DNA from: DATAQC01 sp038238185
GTDB lineage: Bacteria; Actinomycetota; Acidimicrobiia; Acidimicrobiales; AC-14
Direction of reading: 5' to 3'
Length of the DNA: 14,439 bases
Assembly (NCBI GenBank): GCA_038238185.1
Contig: JBBRXY010000081.1
Coordinates: 1 to 14,439 of the forward strand
Shown here: one piece after another, positions 1 to 6,938 of the stretch
How positions within the stretch are numbered: the first letter of the stretch is position 1
How the letters are laid out: the number at the start of each line of letters is the position of its first letter
The notes under the pieces: generated by a model
Databases searched by the model: none
What the model saw: only the letters and a program-made list of their open reading frames with translations
Told to the model about the DNA's origin: nothing
Made by a program: the position numbers and the translations under genes

Positions 1-1
1 C

Positions 2-427
2 CCGACGCCGAATGCTCACGCCATCGGCATCCGGTCGGGGCTGGACGGCAATCTCTGGTTCACCGAGCAGACCGGCCAGAAGATCGGGCGGATCACGCCG
101 AGCGGTCAGGTCACGGAGTTCCCACTGCCGAACGGGGGGAATCCCGTATGGATCACCATCGGACCGGACGGTGCCCAATGGTTCGACGAGGTGGTGGGCC
201 AGCGGATCGGACGCATCGCGGCTGACGGCACAATCACCGAGTTCCCCTTGCCTGCGGGGACGTATCCCAACCCGATCGCCATCGGCCCTGGGGGCCACGA
301 CATCTGGTTTGGCGAACCGTTCAACCACAAGGTCGACCGGATGGAGGTCTGCGACGCTCCCCAGTTCCGAGTGCCATGCGCGAAGGCGACGAGGGCGCTC
401 AGAGATCCCCGCCACCCTCTGTTCTGA
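2..427 (+). CDS. Streptogramin-lyase-like (Vgb/YncE-type) beta-propeller protein, C-terminal part, 5' end outside window
   Basis: The last 141 codons of a gene that begins before the window. Three blade repeats are visible, each with a WF pair (Trp at local residues 19, 60 and 102) followed by a GQKIGRI-like segment and a TEFPLP turn. The 41-42 residue period is typical of virginiamycin B lyase / NHL-type propellers. In true Vgb the enzyme opens streptogramin B rings by elimination; the catalytic His/Glu residues cannot be checked here, and many family members are merely extracytoplasmic propellers, so the lyase role is only a family label. The last 38 residues (from GEPFNHK onward) leave the repeat pattern and contain two Cys. 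The TGA stop falls inside the 5-bp target duplication of the adjoining IS1380 element, so the reading frame is not shortened by that insertion. Confidence 0.75.
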   Translation, partial: PTPNAHAIGIRSGLDGNLWFTEQTGQKIGRITPSGQVTEFPLPNGGNPVWITIGPDGAQWFDEVVGQRIGRIAADGTITEFPLPAGTYPNPIAIGPGGHDIWFGEPFNHKVDRMEVCDAPQFRVPCAKATRALRDPRHPLF

Positions 428-444
428 CCCTGATATTGCAGCCA
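428..444 (+). repeat. Left terminal inverted repeat of the IS1380 element
   Basis: CCCTGATATTGCAGCCA, mirrored exactly at 2109-2125. Confidence 0.92.
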
Positions 445-546
445 GGTAGGTCGATGTCGGTGGATTGACGCGACAGATGCCCCGCCACCTGGGACGATGC
501 GGCTTGCGAAACGCGTATCGGTCCGAGGCAAAGGAGCACCTGACAG

Positions 547-1941
547 GTGAAGGCTACCGCGCTGGCATTCGAGCTTGACGACAGGATCGCAAGCCGGGCG
601 CTCCCGGCCGTGGCCCACCCGGTGGTCGAGACGAGCGAGGACTCGGTGACCGGGGTGGCAGGCATCGCCCTGTGGGGACAGCTGCTCGACCACCTGGGCC
701 TGGTGGGCGAGTGCGACCGCCGGGGCCTGCGCCCGATCGGCCCCGGTGGCTACACCGGCGGTGAGTGCTACCGGGCAGTAGTGGAGACGCAGCTGGCCGG
801 CGGCGACTTCCTCTCGGACCGGTCCCTGCTGGGCGACGAGGCCACTCGACGCCTTCGGGGCGGCCATGCCCTGGCATCGCACACCACGCTGTGGCGCTTC
901 TGCGCCGGGGCCGACCTGGGCCGGGCGGCCAAGGCGGCGGCGGTGAACCGGGCCATGCTGCGCCGGGCGTGGGCCATGGGCGCCGCCCCGCCGCCGGGCC
1001 TGCTCACCATCGATCCCGACGCCACCTGGATCTCCACCTACGGGCCGGACAAGGAAGGCTCGGCGTTCTCCTACAAGCACGAGGTGGGCATGAGCCCGAT
1101 GCTCGGGGTGTGCGGTGAGACCGGCGACGTGCTGGCCCTTCGGGCCCGGGGTGGCAACGCCAACGCCGGGCGGGGGTTGGGCAGCTTCATCGACGAGTGC
1201 GTGTCGGCCATCCCCGCCGGCTGTCGTGACGACTACCAGCTGTGGGTGCGGGTCGACTCGGCCGGCTACCGCTCCGACGTGGTGGAAGCCGCCGAGCGCC
1301 ATGACGCCGTGTTCACCATCACCGCCAAGGGCTACACGAACGTGAGGGCCGCCATCGAGGCCCTGGCCCTGGACCCCACCACCACCTGGGAGCCGGCCGT
1401 CGGGGCCGAGGAGGCCAAGGGCTCGGAGGTGGCGGAGACGATGTTTCGCTTCGCCGGCCGGGATCTGCGCATGATCGTGCGCCGTCAACCGCTCCGCCCC
1501 GGCGACCAGCTGAGCTTCGACGACCTCGGTGGTTGGCGGTTCCACGCCATCATCACGAACATCTCCCCGATGCTCGGCACTGCGGCGGAGGTCGAGCACC
1601 ACCACCGCCTGCGAGGCGGAGCCCCCGAAGAGGCCATCCGCCAGCTCAAGGAGGACTTCGGGCTCTGCCACGCCCCGCTCGAGAACTTCTTCGGCAACTG
1701 GTTGTGGTGGCACGCCGCCGCCCTGGCCTACAACGTCGCTCGCTGGGTGCGGGTGCTGGCCCTGCCACCGGCGTTTCGCACCTGCCGGGGCAAGCGGCTT
1801 CGTCTCGCCTTCTTCAACGTCGCCGCCCGGGTCGTGCACTCTGGCCGGCGGCTGTTCCTGCGCCTCCCCCGTGCCTATGCCCACGCCGGAGCGTTCATCG
1901 AGGCCCTCGCTCGTCTCCGACGTCTTCCCGTCTTCGCCTGA
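547..1941 (+). CDS. IS1380-family DDE transposase
   Basis: A 464-aa protein of full family length that cuts and joins the ends of its own IS. The RNase-H-fold catalytic triad can be placed: first Asp in LLTIDPDATW (D156, with D158 next to it), second Asp in WVRVDSAGY (D237), and Glu in the HHHRLRGGAPEEAIRQLKED segment (E361/E362). The FNVAARVVHSGRR stretch near the C-terminus is also typical of the family. The start is the GTG at 547, ten bases after AAGGAG (531-536). No frameshift or internal stop is present, so the element could be active. It is the only gene of the IS and reads toward the minus-strand recombinase operon, which it does not enter. Confidence 0.93.
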   Translation: MKATALAFELDDRIASRALPAVAHPVVETSEDSVTGVAGIALWGQLLDHLGLVGECDRRGLRPIGPGGYTGGECYRAVVETQLAGGDFLSDRSLLGDEATRRLRGGHALASHTTLWRFCAGADLGRAAKAAAVNRAMLRRAWAMGAAPPPGLLTIDPDATWISTYGPDKEGSAFSYKHEVGMSPMLGVCGETGDVLALRARGGNANAGRGLGSFIDECVSAIPAGCRDDYQLWVRVDSAGYRSDVVEAAERHDAVFTITAKGYTNVRAAIEALALDPTTTWEPAVGAEEAKGSEVAETMFRFAGRDLRMIVRRQPLRPGDQLSFDDLGGWRFHAIITNISPMLGTAAEVEHHHRLRGGAPEEAIRQLKEDFGLCHAPLENFFGNWLWWHAAALAYNVARWVRVLALPPAFRTCRGKRLRLAFFNVAARVVHSGRRLFLRLPRAYAHAGAFIEALARLRRLPVFA

Positions 1942-2108
1942 CGACCCAGGCCGCAGGACCCCGGCCGGGAGCGATTGGCGCCGTCGGGAACCGATTCGAA
2001 GGGCTCACGGCTTGATGGCACGCGACCTGGTCTCTGAGCCGGTCAACCGCCATCGGGTCAAGGGCGCTGTTGAGCTCGCCGCGCAGGAAGGGACACGTCC
2101 CGGACCGT

Positions 2109-2125
2109 TGGCTGCAATATCAGGG
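2109..2125 (-). repeat. Right terminal inverted repeat of the IS1380 element
   Basis: Exact reverse complement of 428-444. The 184 bp between the transposase stop (1941) and the right end hold no gene. Confidence 0.92.
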
Positions 2126-2167
2126 TCTGAACTAGATGACGGCAGATTGCAGGGCGCATTCGGGTGG

Positions 2168-3019
2168 TCATGGCCGGTGCCCGGCGGCATGCCAAACCGC
2201 CCGTGCGACGAGCCCGGTGTTGACTGCGTCGAGGCCGGTGATGGCGTCGCGGAGGTCGACAGGGAGCCCTTCGGCCAGGCTGGCGGCGATCCGGAGCAGC
2301 TGGCCTTCCCCGCTTGAGCAGGGCAGCCGGCCGTCATCGAGAGCGGCCAGCGCCCCGCTCCAGTCCACAAAGGCGATGCCGGCGGAGCTGGCTGGGTCCC
2401 GGTTTGGCGAGGTCGAAGGATCGACGAACCCACCGACGAAGTCATGCCGGCACATCCAGGAGTGCTGTCTGCTCAAGAGCTCGATGGCGGCCTCGGAGCA
2501 GAGGAGGCCCTTGGCCGCCTCTTGTAGGGCAGTCGACAGCGGCTGAAGCGTGGTCGGCCCGATGAGGCGTGCGGCCGGGTCGACCGTGTAGGCGGGGCAG
2601 GCCGCGACCTCCCCGAGGGGGCTGGAGGCGATGATCGGATTCGGGCTCCAGCGGTGGCCGATGTTCGCCCAACGACACACCCGCTCCGGGTCGTCGACCG
2701 TGACGGTGAACACGAAGGTCCGGACCACCTCGCCGTCGACGAGATGGTCGTGGTGGCCGCCGTAGCCGGTCACCTCGACGACCCCCAGGCCGGTGGTGAG
2801 GCTGACGGTGCGGACCAGCCCCTGAACCAGCGTTTCGCCGGGTAGGACCAGATCGGTGGGCAGCTGCCACACCGTGTCGACGTCGTCGCCGGTTGTCGCC
2901 ACGAGCAACGTGCGGCCATCATCTTCGATAGCCGCGGCCACGGCCAGGCAGGTGGTCCCCTCGGCGTGGGAGCCGGTCACGAGCCCACGCAGCAGATGGT
3001 CGGTGACGGCCTGTGTCAC
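2168..3019 (-). CDS. Nudix-like protein with degenerate catalytic box, third gene of a Tn554-like recombinase operon
   Basis: A 283-aa protein. Residues about 22-115 look like a Nudix fold: after WQLPTDLVLPGETL the helix that normally reads REVxEETGL reads RTVSLTTGL (residues 70-78). The metal-binding glutamates are replaced by Thr, Leu and Thr, so hydrolase activity is unlikely while nucleotide or protein binding remains possible. Residues about 205-283 form a separate module (ALDDGRLPCSSGEGQLLRIA, then LRDAITGLDAVN) which I have the impression of seeing in other actinobacterial accessory proteins, without known function. The GTG start at 3019 overlaps the TGA of the upstream recombinase (GTGA), with AAGGAGG four bases before it inside that gene, so translation is probably coupled. 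Its position matches tnpC of Tn554, but similarity to TnpC is not evident. Confidence 0.72.
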   Translation of the reverse strand: MTQAVTDHLLRGLVTGSHAEGTTCLAVAAAIEDDGRTLLVATTGDDVDTVWQLPTDLVLPGETLVQGLVRTVSLTTGLGVVEVTGYGGHHDHLVDGEVVRTFVFTVTVDDPERVCRWANIGHRWSPNPIIASSPLGEVAACPAYTVDPAARLIGPTTLQPLSTALQEAAKGLLCSEAAIELLSRQHSWMCRHDFVGGFVDPSTSPNRDPASSAGIAFVDWSGALAALDDGRLPCSSGEGQLLRIAASLAEGLPVDLRDAITGLDAVNTGLVARAVWHAAGHRP

Positions 3020-5538
3020 GAGACCTCCTTGGCCGGGCCGGGACGGGATATGGCGGTCGTGGTGACGGTGCGGCCGGCGACTTCGGAGAAGCCGGGCCTT
3101 GCGGCTTCGGCCGAGGCCTGGCGCCGGGCGGCGAGCCCGTCAAGCTGGGCGAGCTTGGCGTCGGCGGCGGCCAGGCTGACCTTGAGGCCCTCGACTTCAC
3201 CGGCCCACCGGTTGTGCTGGGCCTCGACGATCCGCTCGCCGAGGTTTCCCCGGATCTCGATGAGGCGCGGCCGCTGGGCAGGGTCGGGTCGAAGCAGCGG
3301 GCAGCGCAGGCAGGCGTGCTCGTGAATGCATGGCGTGGCGTAGGCCCGACCGCAATCGCCGAGTGCCACCTTGCGCCGCTCGAAGTGCCCGAGAAACTCT
3401 TCCCACTCCTCCTCGGTCGGGGTGCGGTACTCCTCGGAGGGACGCAGGGCGCGTCGTCGGGCGATGAAGGCGCGGTGGCTGTTGATGACCTCCTCGGGAT
3501 AGACGGCCTTGTAGCCCATGGTGGTGTTGATGTCGTGATGCCCGCAGATCAGCTGGGCGATGTGGGGCGGCATGCCGTTGAGGATCGCCTCGGTGACGAA
3601 GACCCGTCTGAAGTCGTGGGGCACGAAGCTGAGAGGCTTCCCGCTGGCATCAGTGAGCCCGGTCTCGTTCAGCGCCGGCTGGATCAGCTTTCTGATCGCG
3701 GCCGTGCCAAAGGCCATGTTCTCCATGCCGACCCGGTGCTGGAACAGCAGCGGCATGGGCGGTTTCCACCTGCGTTCGTGGGTGTCGTAGGCCACGACGA
3801 GAGGAACGGCGCCCGCCTCGTCACGGGTGCGGCACAGAACGGTGCTGAGCACTTCGGCCAGCTCGGGGCTGACGACCAGCAGCCGCTCCTCGTCGAGCTT
3901 GGAGGGGGCGATTTGCAACAGCGGGATCGTCTCGCCGGTGGTGGGCAGCTTGTACTCGACGAGGCTGTGGTGGGAGAGCTCGGTCAGCTCCTCCACCCGG
4001 ACGCCGGTCTCCCGAAGCACCTCCACGGCGGCCCAGGTCCAGAAGGCACGGTCTTCTTCTCGGGTGAGGTCCCGCCGCTTGGCGATGACGGGATCCTCGG
4101 CCCAGATCCGAGGCGTCGGCCTGGTCATCACCAGCCGACGCAGCCTCTGGCCCGCGACGCTGAACTCCTCACCAGGACGGGCGTTCTGCGCGGCCGCCAG
4201 TAGCTCGGCGGCTTGGCTGCGGGCACGCTCCACATTGGTGATCAGCGCCGGCAAGACGGGGATGCGTTCACGGGTCCGCTGATCCATGCGGGACTTGCGG
4301 TGACCACGTTCGTTGCGGGAGCGGATGTCGTCAACGCGCACGGGGCATGGGACCGCCCACTTGGCCCATCTCGCCGGGTCCTCGGTCGCCCAGAGGGCGA
4401 TGTCGAGGTAGAAGGCCCGCACCGCGTTGAGACAGCCGGCCACGTCCTTGCGGCGAGTGGCCTCGGCGTCCCCACGACCGGAGCGCATCGAGCGGATGGT
4501 GGTCTGGATGCGCAGCTTCCAGGCGGCAGCGACGTCGGGGGCCAAGCGAAGCGAAGCGATCCCGGGGTGGTGCGTCTCCAGGTCCTTCCAGAAGAGAAGA
4601 CCGAGGTGGGTCGCCATGGCAGCCAGGGTGGTGAAGTCGACGCCCGGTTGGCGCTCGCACAGGTAGTCGACGAGTAGATCCCGAACGGGACGACAGTCGA
4701 GCTCGTAGCGGTCGATGAGCTGCTCGGGGCTGAGCTGGCCCTGATACAGCCCGCGCTGGTAGATGGGGCTGAACATGCGGACCGTGGCAGGCGCCTCGGG
4801 GCCGAAGACGCCCATGGCGTGCAGGAGCCGGTAGAAGTACGGGCCTCTCCCGTCTCGGCCGTAGGCGGGGTACTCGGCGGCACTGATCTCGACCAGCTCC
4901 AGGCAGTCCCCGACCGAGATGTCCCGGACGACTCCGCCTTTGGTCGCCAACAGGTAGGCGATCCTGGTCAGCGCGCTTCGGCAGGTGACGTCGCCGGCCC
5001 CGCTGGTCTGGACGAGCTGGTGCAGCGAGGCGAAGCCGTCGGGATCGCGCACTCGGGCCATCTCCCTCGACAGGTGGTGCAGGGACCTGGTTCTGAGCAG
5101 CCAGGTCGGATCCGGGCGGATGACGTCGCCGCAGACCAGCAGACACAGCCCGCCGCCGAAGGTCCTGAACGCGGTCGTGTTGTCGGCATCGAGCCGCCCG
5201 ATGCGCTTCAGCGACTCAACCGCAAGGCGTCTCCAGTCCACGGTCCCGTCCGCTCCGGCACCGCTGGCGACCCAACGCTGCTGCCATGACTCGCCCGGCT
5301 GGGCCTCCAGCCAGTCGAGCACCCTGATCAGGCCGAACCTGCGCTGGTGTTGGGCGGACGGCCTGTCGAGGAAGAACGGCGGTGCCAGCAGCAGGGCCTG
5401 AACGGTCTCACGGTCCCCGCACGTGGCAGGCCAGATCTCCGCGACGGGACGGGCCGGGAAGCGCTGGCGCCAGGCGGCTGCCTCGACGCTGAGCCTGCCC
5501 ACACCGGCCGGCGTCGCCGAGGACACGGTCGTTGTCAC
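3016..5538 (-). CDS. Large tyrosine recombinase, TnpB-like (840 aa)
   Basis: Site-specific DNA recombinase resembling the large TnpB partner of Tn554-type transposons. The catalytic domain occupies roughly residues 480-700: Arg I in ETGVRVEELTEL (R514), a candidate lysine in APSKLDEE (K547), HDFRR (H641, R644), GHHDINTTMGY (H667 and nucleophile Y676). All key residues are present, so it may be active. The first 450 residues form a long DNA-binding/regulatory region. After the catalytic domain come a Cys/His cluster (C729, C737, H739, H741, C743, C746), possibly zinc-binding, and a likely coiled coil (about 755-815). The start is the GTG at 5538, which overlaps the TGA of the preceding recombinase (GTGA). 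The frame stays open upstream to 5958, but that extension is low-complexity Arg/Pro sequence lying over the other gene. Confidence 0.88.
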   Translation of the reverse strand: MTTTVSSATPAGVGRLSVEAAAWRQRFPARPVAEIWPATCGDRETVQALLLAPPFFLDRPSAQHQRRFGLIRVLDWLEAQPGESWQQRWVASGAGADGTVDWRRLAVESLKRIGRLDADNTTAFRTFGGGLCLLVCGDVIRPDPTWLLRTRSLHHLSREMARVRDPDGFASLHQLVQTSGAGDVTCRSALTRIAYLLATKGGVVRDISVGDCLELVEISAAEYPAYGRDGRGPYFYRLLHAMGVFGPEAPATVRMFSPIYQRGLYQGQLSPEQLIDRYELDCRPVRDLLVDYLCERQPGVDFTTLAAMATHLGLLFWKDLETHHPGIASLRLAPDVAAAWKLRIQTTIRSMRSGRGDAEATRRKDVAGCLNAVRAFYLDIALWATEDPARWAKWAVPCPVRVDDIRSRNERGHRKSRMDQRTRERIPVLPALITNVERARSQAAELLAAAQNARPGEEFSVAGQRLRRLVMTRPTPRIWAEDPVIAKRRDLTREEDRAFWTWAAVEVLRETGVRVEELTELSHHSLVEYKLPTTGETIPLLQIAPSKLDEERLLVVSPELAEVLSTVLCRTRDEAGAVPLVVAYDTHERRWKPPMPLLFQHRVGMENMAFGTAAIRKLIQPALNETGLTDASGKPLSFVPHDFRRVFVTEAILNGMPPHIAQLICGHHDINTTMGYKAVYPEEVINSHRAFIARRRALRPSEEYRTPTEEEWEEFLGHFERRKVALGDCGRAYATPCIHEHACLRCPLLRPDPAQRPRLIEIRGNLGERIVEAQHNRWAGEVEGLKVSLAAADAKLAQLDGLAARRQASAEAARPGFSEVAGRTVTTTAISRPGPAKEVS

Positions 5539-6446
5539 CGCTTCGGCCTCCCGAACAAGACGTCCAAGGTCTCGGGCCGATAGCCCGACGACGGCTGCGG
5601 CGGCTCGGGCCGCAGCTGTTGGTCGCGTTGGCGACGGTGGTGGGCGAGCACGGTCTCGATCACGTCCTCCACGGGGGCGGTGACATAGAGCTGGGTGGTC
5701 GAGAGGTGGGCGTGGCCGAGCACCCACTGCACGTCGGTCAGCGGGATCTCCGGGTCCCGGGCCATCCGATAGGCGGCCGTGTGGCGAAGATCGTGCAGGG
5801 TCCAGTCGGCGCCCAGCACGGCGTTCGCCCGCACGAACATGGCCCGCGCCGCGTGGTAGTTGAGCGCCCGCAACGGCCGTCGAAGGGTCCACCACAGTGG
5901 TTCGTTCAGGGTGCCGGCCACGAGGCCGTCGATCTCCGCCTGGTAGAGGCGGAGCCACACGAACGCGTCGGGGGCGGCGGGAACCTGCTGGACGGCCCGG
6001 GTCCCCTTTCGAACAACGGCAATCAGCTGACGGCCGGGATCGGCGTCCGCATGCTCGTAACGCCCGATCGTGCGGGCTGCCAGCTGGCGGTCTGTCACCA
6101 TCCAGTAGCGGTAGCGCTCCATGAGCGCATCGAGCGGCCCACGTGCCGGCGGTGGGTCGTCCCCGATCAGTCGGCGGTCGCGAAGCCAGTTCACCACCGG
6201 CCTCATCGCCGCCAGCGTCGGTGCACGCCCGCCGCCGGCCGCCAGATCGGCCAGGAACTCCTCAAGCCGAGCCGAACAGATATCCGCCACGCCCAGCCCC
6301 CGGCTCTCGAGCCAGGCGCTCAGCTTCGCCACTTCGGCGAGCTTGTACTCCCTCGACGACAGCGTGTAGCCCAGCCGGTCCAACTCTCCACGGAACCCAT
6401 CGGCAAGCAACGCCAGCGGACCCCGAACCTTCGTGCGGGCGATCAT
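5535..6446 (-). CDS. Chimeric tyrosine recombinase: RitA N-terminus joined to TnpA-like C-terminus
   Basis: A 303-aa open frame, ATG at 6446 preceded by AAAGGAG. Residues 1-132 (MIARTKVRGPL to RTIGRYEH) resemble the N-terminal DNA-binding part of a RIT RitA. Residues 133-303 (ADADPGRQLIAVVRKGTRAV onward) are the second half of the catalytic domain of a Tn554-TnpA-like integrase: a candidate lysine in VVRKGTR, HDLRHTAAYR, LGHAHLSTTQLY. The segment that should carry catalytic Arg I between these parts is missing, so the protein is probably inactive. The missing half is found in the gene at 6939-8507 (residues 1-255), and this gene's first half fits in front of the rest of that gene. The codon junction is CAT|GCG at 6051/6050. 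The stop TGA overlaps the GTG of the 840-aa recombinase. Confidence 0.85.
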   Translation of the reverse strand: MIARTKVRGPLALLADGFRGELDRLGYTLSSREYKLAEVAKLSAWLESRGLGVADICSARLEEFLADLAAGGGRAPTLAAMRPVVNWLRDRRLIGDDPPPARGPLDALMERYRYWMVTDRQLAARTIGRYEHADADPGRQLIAVVRKGTRAVQQVPAAPDAFVWLRLYQAEIDGLVAGTLNEPLWWTLRRPLRALNYHAARAMFVRANAVLGADWTLHDLRHTAAYRMARDPEIPLTDVQWVLGHAHLSTTQLYVTAPVEDVIETVLAHHRRQRDQQLRPEPPQPSSGYRPETLDVLFGRPKR

Positions 6447-6635
6447 GGCCCTCTCCTTTCGCCGGACCCTGCGTCCAGTCGAAGGAAGCCTCTGGCCCCG
6501 CAACTATGCCGACAACAGGACCGGGCTTGGCCTCGCGAAACCGGTGCCCTACAGCGCTTCCAGGAAACGACCGATCGCGACCGTCGGCATAGTCGCGTCG
6601 TCGGCATAGGTCGACCTATCCCGACTTCGGCATAG
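6051..6635 (-). mobile_element. RIT element, detached left part (left end plus RitA 5' portion)
   Basis: Carries the first 132 codons of RitA and the terminal repeat cluster. With 7704-10518 it makes a RIT (recombinase-in-trio) element of about 3.4 kb once the inversion is undone. Its outer boundary is either 6635 or 6609, because a 26-bp extra repeat unit sits at this end. Confidence 0.75.
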
Positions 6636-6641
6636 GTCGAC
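6504..6641. repeat. RIT terminal repeat cluster, left end (now inverted)
   Basis: Copies of a 10-mer: CTATGCCGAC at 6504-6513; its inverse GTCGGCATAG at 6583-6592 and 6600-6609 (7 bp apart); then degenerate copies CTATCCCGAC at 6616-6625 and TTCGGCATAG at 6626-6635. GTCGAC follows at 6610-6615 and 6636-6641. The inner copy lies 69 bp from the next one. The same arrangement, with a 68-bp gap, occurs at 10414-10524, although the filler sequence between differs, so the spacing itself appears to be conserved. Confidence 0.88.
6610..6615. promoter_or_regulatory. GTCGAC central spacer, candidate crossover site between two opposed 10-mers
   Basis: GTCGGCATAG-GTCGAC-CTATCCCGAC at 6600-6625 forms a near-perfect palindrome: two 10-bp arms around a 6-bp spacer, the expected layout of a tyrosine-recombinase core site or of the joined ends of an excised circle. 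Confidence 0.6.
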
Positions 6642-6917
6642 GAAGCCCACCTCCTCGACGCCGAGCAGCTCGAGGAGCTGCGGCTGCTGACCGGCTCGGA
6701 GATGGACTCGCGTTCGTTCACCTGCCTGCTTGTCGGCCAGCCCACCTTGCGCCGGCGCATCAAGCTCGGCGCTTTCGCCGCCCTCGATCAACGCATCGGG
6801 CTGCGCTACGCCATGGCCGGCATGGACCTTGCCGAGACCGGGGCCTACGTCGCTCATCACCTCAAGCTGGCCCTGTTGACTGAACTACGCCCTGGCATCC
6901 CTGGTCGTCGGGGGTGA
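6636..6917 (+). pseudogene. AAA ATPase (ExeA/TniB-like) of an insertion sequence, C-terminal half
   Basis: Reads VDEAHLLDAEQLEEL from the GTCGAC at 6636, i.e. from the Walker B motif onward, then CLLVGQPTLRRRIK (sensor-1 region, a hallmark of ExeA-like transposition ATPases) and LDQRIGLRY. Family-like sequence continues to HHLKLA (codon ending at 6872); the following residues LLTELRPGIPGRRG and TGA (6917) do not look like the family, so the gene is cut there. The N-terminal half, ending exactly in LIVD, is at 10519-10812 on the other strand. The intact protein would be the ATP-dependent regulator of the rve transposase. The fragment has no start of its own. Confidence 0.86.
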
Positions 6918-6938
6918 TGTCTGTCATGGTGCCGGCCC

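Larger units (their letters stand above)
428..2125 (+). mobile_element. Complete IS1380-family insertion sequence (1698 bp)
   Basis: Both ends are visible. The left terminus (428-444) and the reverse complement of the right terminus (2109-2125) agree over 17 bp, CCCTGATATTGCAGCCA. Immediately outside, TCTGA occurs at 423-427 and again at 2126-2130, a 5-bp direct repeat that looks like the target duplication. A single transposase gene fills 547-1941. Length, one gene and ends beginning with CC fit IS1380 elements. The intact ends and intact frame suggest a fairly recent insertion compared with the decayed elements on the right of the window. Confidence 0.92.

Noticed and set aside
106..1884. 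592-codon open frame on the minus strand
   Set aside because: It lies over the propeller gene and the IS1380 transposase; its protein is low-complexity Gly/Arg/Pro sequence without family features, an effect of high GC.
3013..4203. 396-codon open frame on the plus strand
   Set aside because: Antisense to the 840-aa recombinase, whose catalytic motifs are unmistakable; no recognisable domain.
5539..5958. 140-codon upstream extension of the large recombinase
   Set aside because: Arg/Pro-rich shadow of the overlapping chimeric recombinase; the GTG at 5538 in a GTGA overlap is the better start.
5532..6635. 367-codon plus-strand open frame
   Set aside because: Antisense to the chimeric recombinase, and it runs into the RIT repeats; no domain seen.
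6504..6641. CRISPR-like repeat array
   Set aside because: The repeats are 10 bp, in mixed orientation, with unequal gaps, and match the opposite element end; no cas gene is present.
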